From Halictus rubicundus (taxonomy: Eukaryota > Arthropoda > Insecta > Hymenoptera > Halictidae): a stretch of DNA of 64,000 nucleotides. How positions within the stretch are numbered: position 1 is the first letter of the stretch; the number at the start of each line of letters is the position of its first letter. This document shows positions 1-11,900 of this stretch, piece by piece. Both the position numbers and the translations under genes were made by a program. The stretch covers positions 6,619,822 to 6,683,821 of the forward strand of contig NC_135158.1 of NCBI RefSeq assembly GCF_050948215.1, in the 5' to 3' direction. The notes beneath the pieces are model-generated. The model made no database searches. It was not told the origin of the DNA and worked only from the letters and a program-made list of their open reading frames with translations.

Positions 1-2437
1 TCGGGCGTTAAAACGAGCGAGCAGTTAATCTCGCTTTGCTCTCGTAATAAAATCACGAGCGAAACGTTTAGCGTGCGATCCTTTTCCCGGCGATTCAGTC
101 CGCCGGTTCTCCTCGGCGATCTAATTCAATAAGTGATCGAGTAAATCCTTCGATTCCGTGAAATGTGCCACGCGCCTCGATACTAGTCCACGGACCGAAT
201 AAGCAGCGAGATGCTTTCCACCATTGATCGTTGGAAATGGAGAACGAGGACGCGCGACACGTACGGGACATTCGGTATGTGATACACGGGGATGCGTTTG
301 ATTTCTGATTTAGTACCATCATTGCCTTCGTCGTTTCGTTGGATCGAGAATCGATTCGCGCGCGTACCTTCTCGTTCCAGCGAAATTGAACTGAATTCCG
401 TTGTCGGGCCGCGATTGGTGTTTCTACGTTCTCCTGATCGAAGTCTTTATTTTCTAAGCTGTTCGGCGAGAGAAATGTTTAAATGTTTCGTGGATTCGTT
501 GAAATGAGAGGGATCGATTAATACTGGAACTAGCAAGCAATAAATGCAACTGGCACACATTGTCTTATAGTAACAACAGAATTGCATTTGTTCAGATTTT
601 GGAACAGTTTTCTTTAAATATCTAATTCGATAGAGAAGTTTATTAAAACATTTTTGACATATTTGTGATTTCATTGTTTCTAAAAGAAGAAATTAGGAGC
701 AAGTCATTTTGACTGATCCGGTAGTTCTAGTATCAGCACTCGTTCAGACGTTGATCAGACATTTTCTATCACCGAAATTGACTGCGATACGATCGATTTA
801 AATATAAACGTAAACACGATGTTTTTAGCATCGCGTGTCAGTTCTATCGGCACCGTTATCTCGCTTCACGACGTTTATGATATAGTTACGATGAATTCTA
901 AATTCGGGTTTTAAGTGTCCGGTATAATTATTATTGCGAGCAAGATGGAATGCGTAGAGATGAAGAATAACGATAAGAGGATTTTTGAGATAATAGGATC
1001 ACGACAAATTTAGACTAATGAAGGTTATTAGTTGATAATTTGATTACTAAAAATGAATCGAACGGTTCTTATCATTGGCCCGCGAAGGTCAGACAAATTA
1101 TACAATAATTTACGATTAGGCTACTTGATGTACCCCATTATATACCGTGGAACAACAACACATGTTCAAATTTCATTTTGATGACGCTTTTGAATGTCGC
1201 ACTCACGATTATGGGTATCCGTATTTTTTCGCGTGAGATGGTTGGAGAAGCGTTTTCAATATGGCGGATGCTGTGACATCGATACTACATAAACGTCCAT
1301 TTTATTTATTGGTAAAATGAACAATTATGTCTTAATGTTTTATGCATTTATGACAAAAATATTAAAATCAGTGAGGTTGGAAATATGTTTCTTAGAAAAT
1401 TTTTATTTCGCATAAAGATGCGCTAATCTATTCTCAGAAACTGAATTTATTTTCTAAAATAAAATGGTTCGCCGCGGAATACCTCAATTTTTTGGAAACG
1501 GGATTAAAAGTGCAGCACGTTTAGTTTACTTTTCATAATGACTCACCCAGTATGGTGTCAAAATCTCCGGGGAACACCCGGAGGCTGAAAAAAATGTAAC
1601 ATCTCGGTCGCTATCTCGAAAGCCCGGCGCCCTAACCTGCTTATCAGAGAATTCCTTGAAGTTTCTCGCGTACTCTTAGCTTTCTTCTACTTCTCACTGT
1701 CCGTGCAATAAAATTGACGCAGAATCGTTCGGCTTTCAGCGAGTTAATCGACGATAGAGCAAGTCGATCGGCGGTTTCTCTCACGGTTGCACAGTGATTG
1801 ACGCAACATGCGACGCTGGCTGTCGACTCAGAGAATTAAAGTGAAATATTTACGGTACGCCGGCGACAAACGCGTTAGGCACGCGATTACATCTTTACGT
1901 GCAACTTTACTTGCATTCCCACTGTTTTTCATTCATTCTGCCGATCGATGACGTGCCCGCCGTCCCGTTCCATTTGAGGAAGATCTTGCACGCAATATTT
2001 TTCCTTTGACTTTTATTAACTGTTCTACGCTGACTGGAATTGCATTTTCAGTCATTTCTCACTCTGGTGAATTGTCTTTATCGTTTTCTCAATCCGGTTG
2101 CCTGGAGGATTTGTTTATTTCATTTCTAATTTTGTGAAAAATGTGCTTCCAATTTTGATTAATTATTTTTACTTGGAAAATTTATTGCATTTCTGATTTC
2201 GTCATAAATGTGTCCAATTTTTATGAAGTAGAGAATGCAAAGGATTTGTCAATATTGTTGCAGTTTTTGGTTTTCTCAGTAAATGCAAATAATTTTTTCA
2301 GCGTGTTAAGTTCGTAATTTTTGTGGAGCATCTTTTGCCGAGGGTAGTCGCGCGATTCTTGGCGGTAAACGTTGTTTTTCGTTGCTGTGCGCAAACGCTT
2401 CGGGCAAAGATCCATTAATGGCTTCTTAGGAACTCTA

Positions 2438-2753
2438 CAGGGTGTCTGCTAATTTATAGTTCAGTCAGAAAGGGGATAAATTTGTGCGACGATTAGTCAA
2501 AGGTGCAAATCAATATCAATTTTCATGTGAAGCTCCGTTTACAAATAAATCGATGTTCAAAAATTATCTATACGGATTCTCGTGCTTGCAACAAATAGGA
2601 ACGCTGTCAAATAACATAGCTGAAATTGTATCTCACTTGTTTTTCAATACTTAAAGAGGTTCAAAATTATTTTCTAAAATTTTTCACCGATCTTTCACGC
2701 ATCTTCTTTGTATATCTGATTTTGGGTTGTGCTATTAATTCAGAGACACCCTG
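2438..2753. mobile_element. MITE with TACAGGGTGTCT terminal inverted repeats
   Basis: The left end reads TA CAGGGTGTCT and the right end is its reverse complement, AGACACCCTG TA, about 316 bp apart. Similarity continues inward (AATT and TATAG against CTATTAATT). The flanking TA dinucleotides fit a Tc1/mariner-type target duplication. No transposase is encoded, so it is a non-autonomous element. Lone copies of the same kind of end occur near 39387 and 61793. Confidence 0.7.
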
Positions 2754-3950
2754 TATACCGCAAAAAGTGCCCGGAGGCAAACATACTTACACCGACAGGA
2801 ACCGAGCGGGAACTCGGTTAAACACGACAGCATGATTAACCCTTATGTCAACGACCTGGATCACAGGTAGTCCTGCTTCACAACATTTTATTTGCGTTTA
2901 CTCTCGGATGAAATTTTCATGTAAATTGACACGGATCTACAAAATGTCTGTTTTAAATTTGCAATATAGGCCTACTTAAAAAAGTTGTGAAAACAACTTT
3001 TAATTAAATTTCTCCGTAATTCCGACTAATTTCAATTTTTGAAAAATTTCTTTTTTACGCCACGTAGTAAACTAATTGTTCTAACGTCTAAAAAAAAGTC
3101 CAAGTTATATGGCCCGATATTAAAATAGTTATCGTCTTTTTGAGAGTGTCCGAATATTAATAAGAGGCGCTGTATATCCTAGCTGAATAAATTATTTGAA
3201 CCCCCTGATTTACATTTATGACACGAAAGTATACATTGAGGGTCTCAGCATAAGAGCAGGCACAAGCATGAGCACTTAATCGCCAAAAATTTCGGTAGCC
3301 GGCGATAAAAACGATAACGGTGCAGTTAACGACACTCGCTCAGTGGGGCGACTTCGCAGGTGCACCAGATGCAGCTTATGCAGGCCGAATCATGCGAAAT
3401 GACCCCGAAACGCGTGCTCCGTAATGGAACGACCGCTCGGCAGAGCAGGCAATTAGGGAATTCGCGGAATCTGGCAAAATAAACGGCCGGTTAGGCGATC
3501 ACGGTGACGGCCTATCACGATTAAGAACTGGTTTGTCACCTTCGGACAAGTTCGCCAGGTGATAGAAAGGTGTGTGTCGACGCTCGCGGCACCGATTGGT
3601 CGATTACGCTTCGATGTAGCGTGGGGCATAGAGGGGCTGACACGATCAAATGCCAGGATCAACGCGATCGATCCACGAAAGTCAACAAGTTCGACCGTTA
3701 GTTACCCGCTGGATCGAAAACTCGTGTTGCGCGTCGATCATCGCGACGAAATGATCGAATCGGATCGCTGATCTAGCAGCACGGGACCACGCGGGATCGA
3801 AACCAGCTTGCTGGATAATCGAATGTTGTCTTGAACCCAAGTGACTTTCGAATCATCCCTTGTTTCTGGGCCAGAACGGAAGTGTTTTGCAACATTTCCG
3901 ATGTGAATGTAAGTCGAAAGTTTGGCCGAGGTTGTTGTTAACATTCGAGT

Positions 3951-3996
3951 TCTTCGTGCAAAATGAAAGTTGTCCGCGTCGATTGCAAGTAACAGC
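3951..3996 (+). repeat. dispersed repeat fragment (TGCAAAAT... family), copy 1
   Basis: This stretch resembles 38160-38210 and 60659-60700. All three share a TGCAAAAT(A/G)AAA core; the first two also share a GTC..CGTC.ATTGCAAG tail. It is a dispersed non-coding repeat whose class cannot be assigned from these fragments. Confidence 0.45.
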
Positions 3997-5748
3997 GTTG
4001 TCTGGTGTTTCCACCATTTTGTACTTGGTCGACTCATTGGTCTCGTAAATGCATGAAATCTGCAGTCTGATACGGCTAGTTTGCGCAGTAAGTAGAATCG
4101 GCGCGCAGTGGACAGACACGGTAGCGAGACAATGGTGCGTAATAGCGTACGTACACTATAACAGTTTGCAAGAAAAATTGATCTTCATATGGTCGATTAA
4201 ATTTTCCTCGTTGACTTGAATTCCCCCTTTTTGGAAAATCGTTCCCCGTGCAAAATATCATTTCCAGAAATTCAATGCGAGTTTTCCGTGGGTCAGAAAT
4301 GACTCCGGCGTAGGCCTAGAACTCGCAGGAGTCCGAGGGTCAATTATACAATTGACCAATTTTTATCATTAAAATCTCCTCATATTGAAAAATAAAAAAA
4401 TAGCCAATATTTCTATTAAAGCTCGCTACGTTATAAAAACATTTTATGTAAACTATAGAAGAGAAAATAATAATAAAAAAAAAAAAGAAATAAAGAAGGT
4501 ACACAATATTTTCATCCAACTTCAACCCCATAGTGAAAAAGTCTTGAGAAGCCTTTCCACAAATCTGAAAACTCAATATTAGGTTTCGCAGCTTCTCGCT
4601 TGAACGCGAAGTATAAATCGTCAATAAGAGAATCGACTTATTCGGTGCACGTCAGAGTCCACGCGACAACGATCGCCAGCCTCGTGATTTATTTAAATGT
4701 TTTCCGCAAGCTCTGCCGTTCGTTTATCTCGCGGAAGATCTCGAAGATGAATCATCCTGCTTCGTTACGGGTAAAAGCTCCGTGCTCCGACGAGCTTCCT
4801 CTCGCAATGCTGAATCGTTTCGCGCTGGATGCATTATTCAGAAGAAACGCTGGGGGAATAGAACGAGGAAACTTCTCCTGAGATGGTCTAGAAAAACGGA
4901 CCAACGACGAGGAAAAATCCCGGCGGGCCGCGGTCCGTGTAACGGCCACGCTTTTATCTAATGAATCGCGCGGGAAGATCCACCGGTTCGCCGAGCCTTG
5001 GATTTACTATTTTCGCGGGAACGCTCGTTTTATACCGTTTCGATCAACAGGTGGTGCTTTCCGATGGGATGGTCGACGGAAAATGGAAAATTCACGGCGA
5101 AACCGTTCTTCGCCTGAATAATTCATACCGTGGGAAATTCGCTGTGAATTCTGCGGAGGACGCTTCGAATGGAAACAGTTTCAAGTATTTGAGGAAACAG
5201 ATAGACATTCACAAGATCGATACGTTTAATCTTCTGAGGGCATTGTTGGATAAAGTTTGTCAGAGGTGAATTTATTGTTCTCAAAACTCGATTATCACAG
5301 ATGAATTTGTTAAAAAAGAAAGACGAAGATTAAGTAAAATCACTCTGGATTTTATTTACTTATAAAAACAATATTGGCGAACGAAATATTAAAACCGGAT
5401 AGACGTTGGAAGAATTTACGAAACTGTATCAGCTGCAATTAATTGGAATTGTTAAGACGAGAAATTCATTTCTATAAATTCCCATGTAGCTCCAGGTTCT
5501 GGCGATCGATGTAGAATATTTTTAGATTGCATATAGGTGTACTCTCTGTTCGTATATATTTAATGACTCTGCAATTTTACGAGAAAAATATTTACATTCA
5601 ACACCTGTGTGTTTATGTACGATTTTTCATTTTTCGTACATTTCATGTTACATTACATTGCGGGTGGCAAAAAATTGGGATAAAATTGCGGCGATGTGTA
5701 GACCAACGCGAATTAACAAACCGTTTAATTGGGCCTGTTTCAGAGAGG

Positions 5749-5994
5749 ATGTCGAAGTCCGGAAGCATCAAAGATGGCGAGAAGGGGCCATACGACACGG
5801 TCCCGGTCGCCGATAAAGGCGGCAACGATGAAATCAAATTAGAGGCGAAGATGTCCCTGTTGAACGGCATCACGGTGATCGTCGGTTCCATTATTGGTTC
5901 TGGCATATTCGTTAGCCCCACCGGTGTCCTCAAGTACACGGGAAGCGTGAATGCCAGTCTTCTGGTGTGGACAGCTTCCGGCATTTTCTCCACG
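5749..5994 (+). CDS. SLC7 transporter coding exon 1
   Basis: Encodes residues 1-82, beginning [10 protein letters not shown] and ending SGIFST, and holds transmembrane helix 1 with GSGIF plus the start of helix 2. It ends in phase 0 at ACG followed by the donor GTACGT. A CAG acceptor at 5741-5743 lies just upstream, so the exon also carries five bases of 5' UTR. A (TTC)n run begins a few bases past the donor. Confidence 0.92.
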
Positions 5995-8900
5995 GTACGT
6001 CGACCCTTCTTCTTCTTCTTCTTCTTCTCGGTTGATTGCCTTTTCCTTTTTCCTTTCGCTGCGTCTGTTGACCCGTTAGGCTTCTCCGATAGCCTAACCG
6101 TGGGATCCTTGAGACCTAACGTATCATAATTATTGTCAACACCAATTTTGGCCGTAAACAAAAATACAGCGAGCGAATGATTAGAGCCATCCGGTGAACG
6201 ATGTTAAAGAATATTTTAATCGTGTGGCGAACAATGTTGAAAAATATTTAGACGACCACGTGGCTGGAGGTAAATTGTTGTTGGTTCACAATTGAAAGTC
6301 TTGGACCACGTGCTTATGAAAATTATGAAGTAATTGCTGGTGCGTAATTGAATGCAATTGTTATCACTGGACTGTGGATTTTCGTGCAAAATAATGTTAA
6401 TAGGTTGGAAATAATGTAACACTATCTTTAGAATCTTTCAACGTGTTAAAGTAAAACAAATACGTACAATCCGTAGTCTAATTATTTATCACTTGGATTC
6501 TAATTATTGTACGTTAGGTGTCAACGGACGTTCCGTTAAATGTTTTTCCCCTCTGTCAGTTCCGTGAATCAGATAAGGACGAAGTGTGTATGATATCTCG
6601 CGGGATCGTTTACGAGATGGGCTGATCTAAGCGTTGCGTGATGATTTATGGTTGTACAACAGGTAGGCGCGTACTGTTACGCGGAGCTCGGGTGCATGAT
6701 CAGAAAGTCGGGCGCCGATTACGCGTATATCATGGAGACCTTCGGACCTTTCATGGCATTCGTCAGACTGTGGGTCGAGTGCATGATAGTGCGGCCTTGC
6801 AGCCAGGCCATCGTGGCCTTGACTTTCAGCGTGTACGTTCTGAAGCCGGTGTTTCCCGACTGCACGCCGCCCGATGATGCAACCAGGATACTCGCCGCTT
6901 GCTGCATCTGTGAGTCAATCGTTTTCCTTTTATTCAGCTTTTAATTGATCACTCTTTTTTCGGCCCCTCTATTTACATTTCGTCTCTCCCCGTCCCAACA
7001 ATTTCTCGAAGACGCCGCAATCTCGCTCGCTGACAATAATTAATGAACACCACCGTACCCGAGTTATTAACCGAACCACTCGGTGCCTCCAATGCGTTTC
7101 GTCGTGTTCATTATTTATTTCCATAATTGAATGCGACACGCCCACGTGATTTTATGTGGCAGTAACTCCTGATTCAATTTCTTGAAACACATATATACAG
7201 TCTTTTTTAAATAGTATTTTTATTCCACTGTACGGGGGACTACTAAATCAAAATTTTTTATGACCATCATTCTTCGACACCTTTGTCTACTCTCACGAGA
7301 AAATGAAAAATTTTGCGACCTTGAATAAACTAAGAATAATAAGAAAATTTACTTTATTCTTAACTTTTACATCCTCGCCTCATTATGAGAATTACTTACT
7401 GGAGCCACTCGAGTTATCTTTATTACAATGTAAAGAAATAATTAATAATTGGTGCTAGGAACTATATACAGCTTAGACGTTTCGCTCAGTCCCTTGAGAT
7501 TGTTTGAAAAATTATTTCTAGTGGTACGGAAGCAGAAATTCTTTCCTCGTTTTCTCACTCGCTGCAAGAAAACTTTGCTAATCCGTTCGTGGCTAATCCG
7601 AGGGAAGAGGGGAGATAATTTTAATATTCTCACGGAAATTAAGCCGATTAAATCCTATTTCGGCTGCTCAATCGCCGAGCCTGTACCGTCACCCTTCCCC
7701 AACAACCATTTCGATTGTCCCGCGGATTTCCATTCTCTTCCGAGAACTCCGCCGTCTTTTGTAATTGAAAAGACGTTCCGGCGTAATTCACGGCCAGATT
7801 GTCGGCTAATCGAATTACTTTCCTTAGGGTTTATCGCTGTTCAGCTTCTTCTTTCATAAGGGGCCCGTATTCATGTCGCCACGGCTCCCTTTGATCGCTT
7901 TGCTCTTTGGTCTAGTTAATTCGAGAGTTTATTCGGCTCAAAGTTACAGCACGGTTTATCGAACGTAGTCCAAAATTGTACAATCATTTCTTCCAATTAA
8001 CAACGAATTTTTTAAATAATTCCTGCCAGGAGGATGGCATACTAAACAGTAAACAATAAACGTACGCTTCTGAAAAAAAAAACAATATTATATAAAAGTA
8101 TGGTTAAATTGTTTTTGTGCAATTTTTCCATCGATTGATGTTACAGTACAATTTATATGACACTGGATTAACTGAAACGATATAAAAGAGCGGATTGGCT
8201 GTTTTGCGCACAAAATGGCGGATCTAATATAGTGTACATAAACCGTTCAAAATGGCGTCGTTTGATCACGACACAGGACTTCGTCCGAGGGAAGCAATAA
8301 ATAAATCCTCTTCAGACAAATTTGATCAAAATAAATCTTGTCGAATAAATATCGCGGTCCACAAAATGGCGTTTTCCTCTCGAACGTCCAAAGAAGCTCA
8401 GAGGGGAGATAAAAGAGTGTCCCTTGGAGCCGTGCGCAAACTGTTTCTTCAAGTGTCTTGTTAACTCTGCCTCGGTGAGCTTTTCCGTTTCCTTCGCGGA
8501 TTTTCGTCGGAAAAGACGATTATGCTATCGTCTGTCATCCGCGGTCTCCTCGAGGACAGTTTGTCGAATCGAGAGAAGCTTCCGACTGCAGAGTTGAGGA
8601 GAACAAAAAGATCCGACAATACCGGTAATGGCTGGTGGGATTGCGTCCTCGCCTACTTTCCTCCGATGCTTTCTCCGCGTAACACCAGGTCTCCGTTGTC
8701 AGGAATCGTAGGCGATGCGTCCTTCGGGGAGTTTTTAAACGTTAATGCAGCGTCTCGTTACGCGAACAGTTTGCGATTCTCTCAATAAGCCCCAGCCTTG
8801 GAGCTTTCCTGTTTTCTTCGGGATTGCTGTTCTCCGGCCGGATGTCTTACGGGAATTCAGCAAGCAACGCACCAAGGTCCAACGAATCCTCCAGGGAATT

Positions 8901-11900
8901 GTTCCTCGGCTCCGAGAATAAAGCAATTCGCTGTTCCCCGCTGATTGGATGGACTTCTTCTTCTTCTTCTGCGACCTGAATTCCAGGATCCGAAGCCGAG
9001 GATCGATAAGTGCATCGGATGTTTATTACGTGTCTCGTTGTTAGCGGAGGATTAGTCATTTTTCTGTTGCTGACTTTGTGGGAGGGAAATTAATGAGACC
9101 TTTGCTCGGAAGCCCCCGCTCGCTTGGGGCATTGTTACATAAATCATATTTGAAGATCGGAGTTAATTTATTTAGATGATAGATTGCGGAAGTTGATGAA
9201 AAATTTATATTCGCGAGGAACGAAGATAACGCTGGTCATAATCAATCAGAGTTTTTCTGTGTTCATCTTTTCGTTGTTTCTCACGTTTTTTAAATAAATT
9301 TTGACTCCATTTTTTTTTTTGGTAATGTTTATGGATCATTGTGATTCGTTTCGATTTAAAGAGAGTTTATTTATTTACTGCAAGACACGAAGGATTAAGG
9401 TTCCCGGAAGGCGTAATTAAAATAGAATTTGATTAGAAACGATATAAAGCCATCGGCTAAACAACTTGTAAATTTATGCGAAAAAAATACTGCAAAGGTA
9501 TGAAGAATGTTTGCGTACGAAGTTTCGCTTCAGAAAATTGTCTGACGCGCCTCAATGCTTATCAGTAGAAACAGCCAGCCATGTGCAGACAGACTACTGG
9601 ATTTAATATTCCCACGATCTCGTGTCAGATCAAAGATATACGATACATATATTGTAGAACACGTAAAATTAGGTAGGGTTTAAGTCATCATTTTGCTATC
9701 TTTGTATTTGTTTATGAATCTTTTTATATTAAAATTTAAGACAATTTTCAAGCCGCCTGGCTCGAGTCGCCAATTTTTATCTCGGTAACTATTGGTCGGA
9801 TCGAGTTGATTCTTTTTTTATTTTAAAGAGAGAAGCATGGCCTGTCGCGACAATTTTTTCCATTACGAAAATCAATGTTGCAAATATTGTTAAATTATAA
9901 AGAAACACTACGCTGCTCCTCGAAACATCACCTACAAAATACGCTTTCATTCCCATCGTAATTTGTATCTCCTAGAAAATACGATTTCGTGTCGAAAATT
10001 TCCGTAACAGACATCGGTCTATTCTTCGCGGAAACCCGTCTCTGTGAACCGAGCGTAAGCAATTTTCGCGATTCGAGCTCGTTTCGCGAAGCGCGTTGCT
10101 CGGCGCGCGGTTGCACAATGCCGGGACTTTTATGAACGTTTTCCGCTTACTCGGACCGAAAACGGGATCGTGAAAAACCATGGTAACCTCGATTCGAGCG
10201 TGCATACGTTGGAGAGAGCCGTGGACAGGCGTTCGCAACGTGAAACACGTCCGTTCGCCAACGAAACCCGCGAGGCTCGCTTCCGAGGGAACAAACCGCT
10301 GATAATTGGCCTTTCCAGAGAACGTGGTTGCGTCACCTGGAACCGTGGAGAACATTTCGCGATATACCGGAGACCTTTTTACAAGCACGTGTTACTGGCG
10401 ATCTTGTAAAACGATAGGAGGAGCCGCGGTCGCGACATCCAGGCGGAAGAACAGACTCTCGGGAACACGATATTCCTGCGGTGACTCCCTGCAGAGAAAG
10501 GATGCTCAAAAAAATACGACTCCGTTGCTTACCCAACAGGATCCTCGATTTTTTCAGTCGATTGAAAACGAGAGAGGCGCCATTTGTTAGCGTTTGCAAA
10601 GTTATTGGATTTTTAAGCGGTATTTATGGAAACTGATGTTTTTTGGTTGGAAGATGCAGTTAAGTACGAATTTATTTCTCCTCTTAATTTTTCGAACGGT
10701 GTTATTGTTGGGACAGAATTTTTGAACCGTGATGGCTGTACCTAGTGATCATTTGTATTATCGGATATTGCAGACACTATGTTTGTACGCTTAGAGAAAG
10801 ATCACTTGAGAATTAGGTATTTTTTAAAGGGAGGAATAAATTTTTATTCTGCCTCTTACGATCAATGCGGAACATTTTTATTTTGCATAAAAATCCGCGG
10901 GGCTTCCTATAAATTACACGAAGAAACAGTTTCAGGAAGATCCTTAGTCTACTATCAACGTTGCACGTCTCATTGCAATTTTGTTTCAACGATCAGAAAT
11001 TAAGACACAAGAATGGTAGCACTATGGAGAACACTCGCATCGTACGATCGCGAGGAGGAATTCCTGGAGGATTTAATAACGATCCCGAAGAAGCCCGAGC
11101 AAATACTTAAAAGGCGGTCGTTGCGTTCTTGTCGGAACCTATTCACGTCGACGATCGAAGGATCAGAGACGAAGCTTTCATACCGCTGCCAGAACCGGAA
11201 GCTTGGTCCGCGATTCGTCGGAAATTAAACGGTCCGTTCTACGGGAACGTGGAATGAGTGGGTGGAAGTCGTTCCGTTTCCTTCACAGGACATTTTCGCG
11301 TCGGAATATCCTCTTAGCAGTGTGGTTTCTCGCGTGGTATCACCGATCCGCGGATCGTTATGCAAATATAAATATTTCTAAGCGGATTGCGGTATTTATA
11401 TTGCGAATATAAAGTCCCATTAACTTACAGGAATTGAGAACACATGAAAGCTTGATTTTTCTATCAGAGCTTTTCTTAGGATCACACTTTTCCTAGGGGA
11501 AATTTAAATTTAAATTTCCATGGATTAATTTACGAGAGTCGGAAGCAAATGGAAGCTTAATTTTTCTATTAGAACTTTTCCCAAGATCAAATTTTTCCTG
11601 GGATCAAACTTTTTCTGGGATCAAATTTTTCCTAGGGAAAATTTGAATTCAAATTTCCATGGATTAATTTACGAGAGTCGGAAGCAAATGGAAGCTTAAT
11701 TTTTCTATTAGAACTTTTCCCAAGATCAAATTTTTCCTGGGATCAAACTTTTTCTAGGATCAAATTTTTCCTAGGGAAAATTTGAATTCAAATTTCCATG
11801 GATTAATTTACGAGAGTCGGAAGCAAATGGAAGCTTGATTTTTCTATTAGAACTTTTCCTAAGATCAAACTTTTCCCAAGATGAATTTTTTCCTAGGATC

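Larger units (their letters stand above)
1..5743. other. upstream region and probable 5' UTR intron of the SLC7 transporter
   Basis: No coding exon is recognised here. A polypyrimidine tract and CAG end at 5743, six bases before the transporter start codon, so this stretch should hold at least one 5' UTR exon and its intron, but the donor cannot be placed. It contains a 316-bp MITE (2438-2753), a copy of a dispersed repeat near 3957, and an AATATGGCGGA motif at 1258-1268. The short open frames, including one of 102 codons at 4961-5269, match no family I recognise. Confidence 0.5.

Noticed and set aside
5643..6161. 172-codon open frame on the - strand
   Set aside because: Antisense to transporter exon 1 and running into a (TTC)n repeat.
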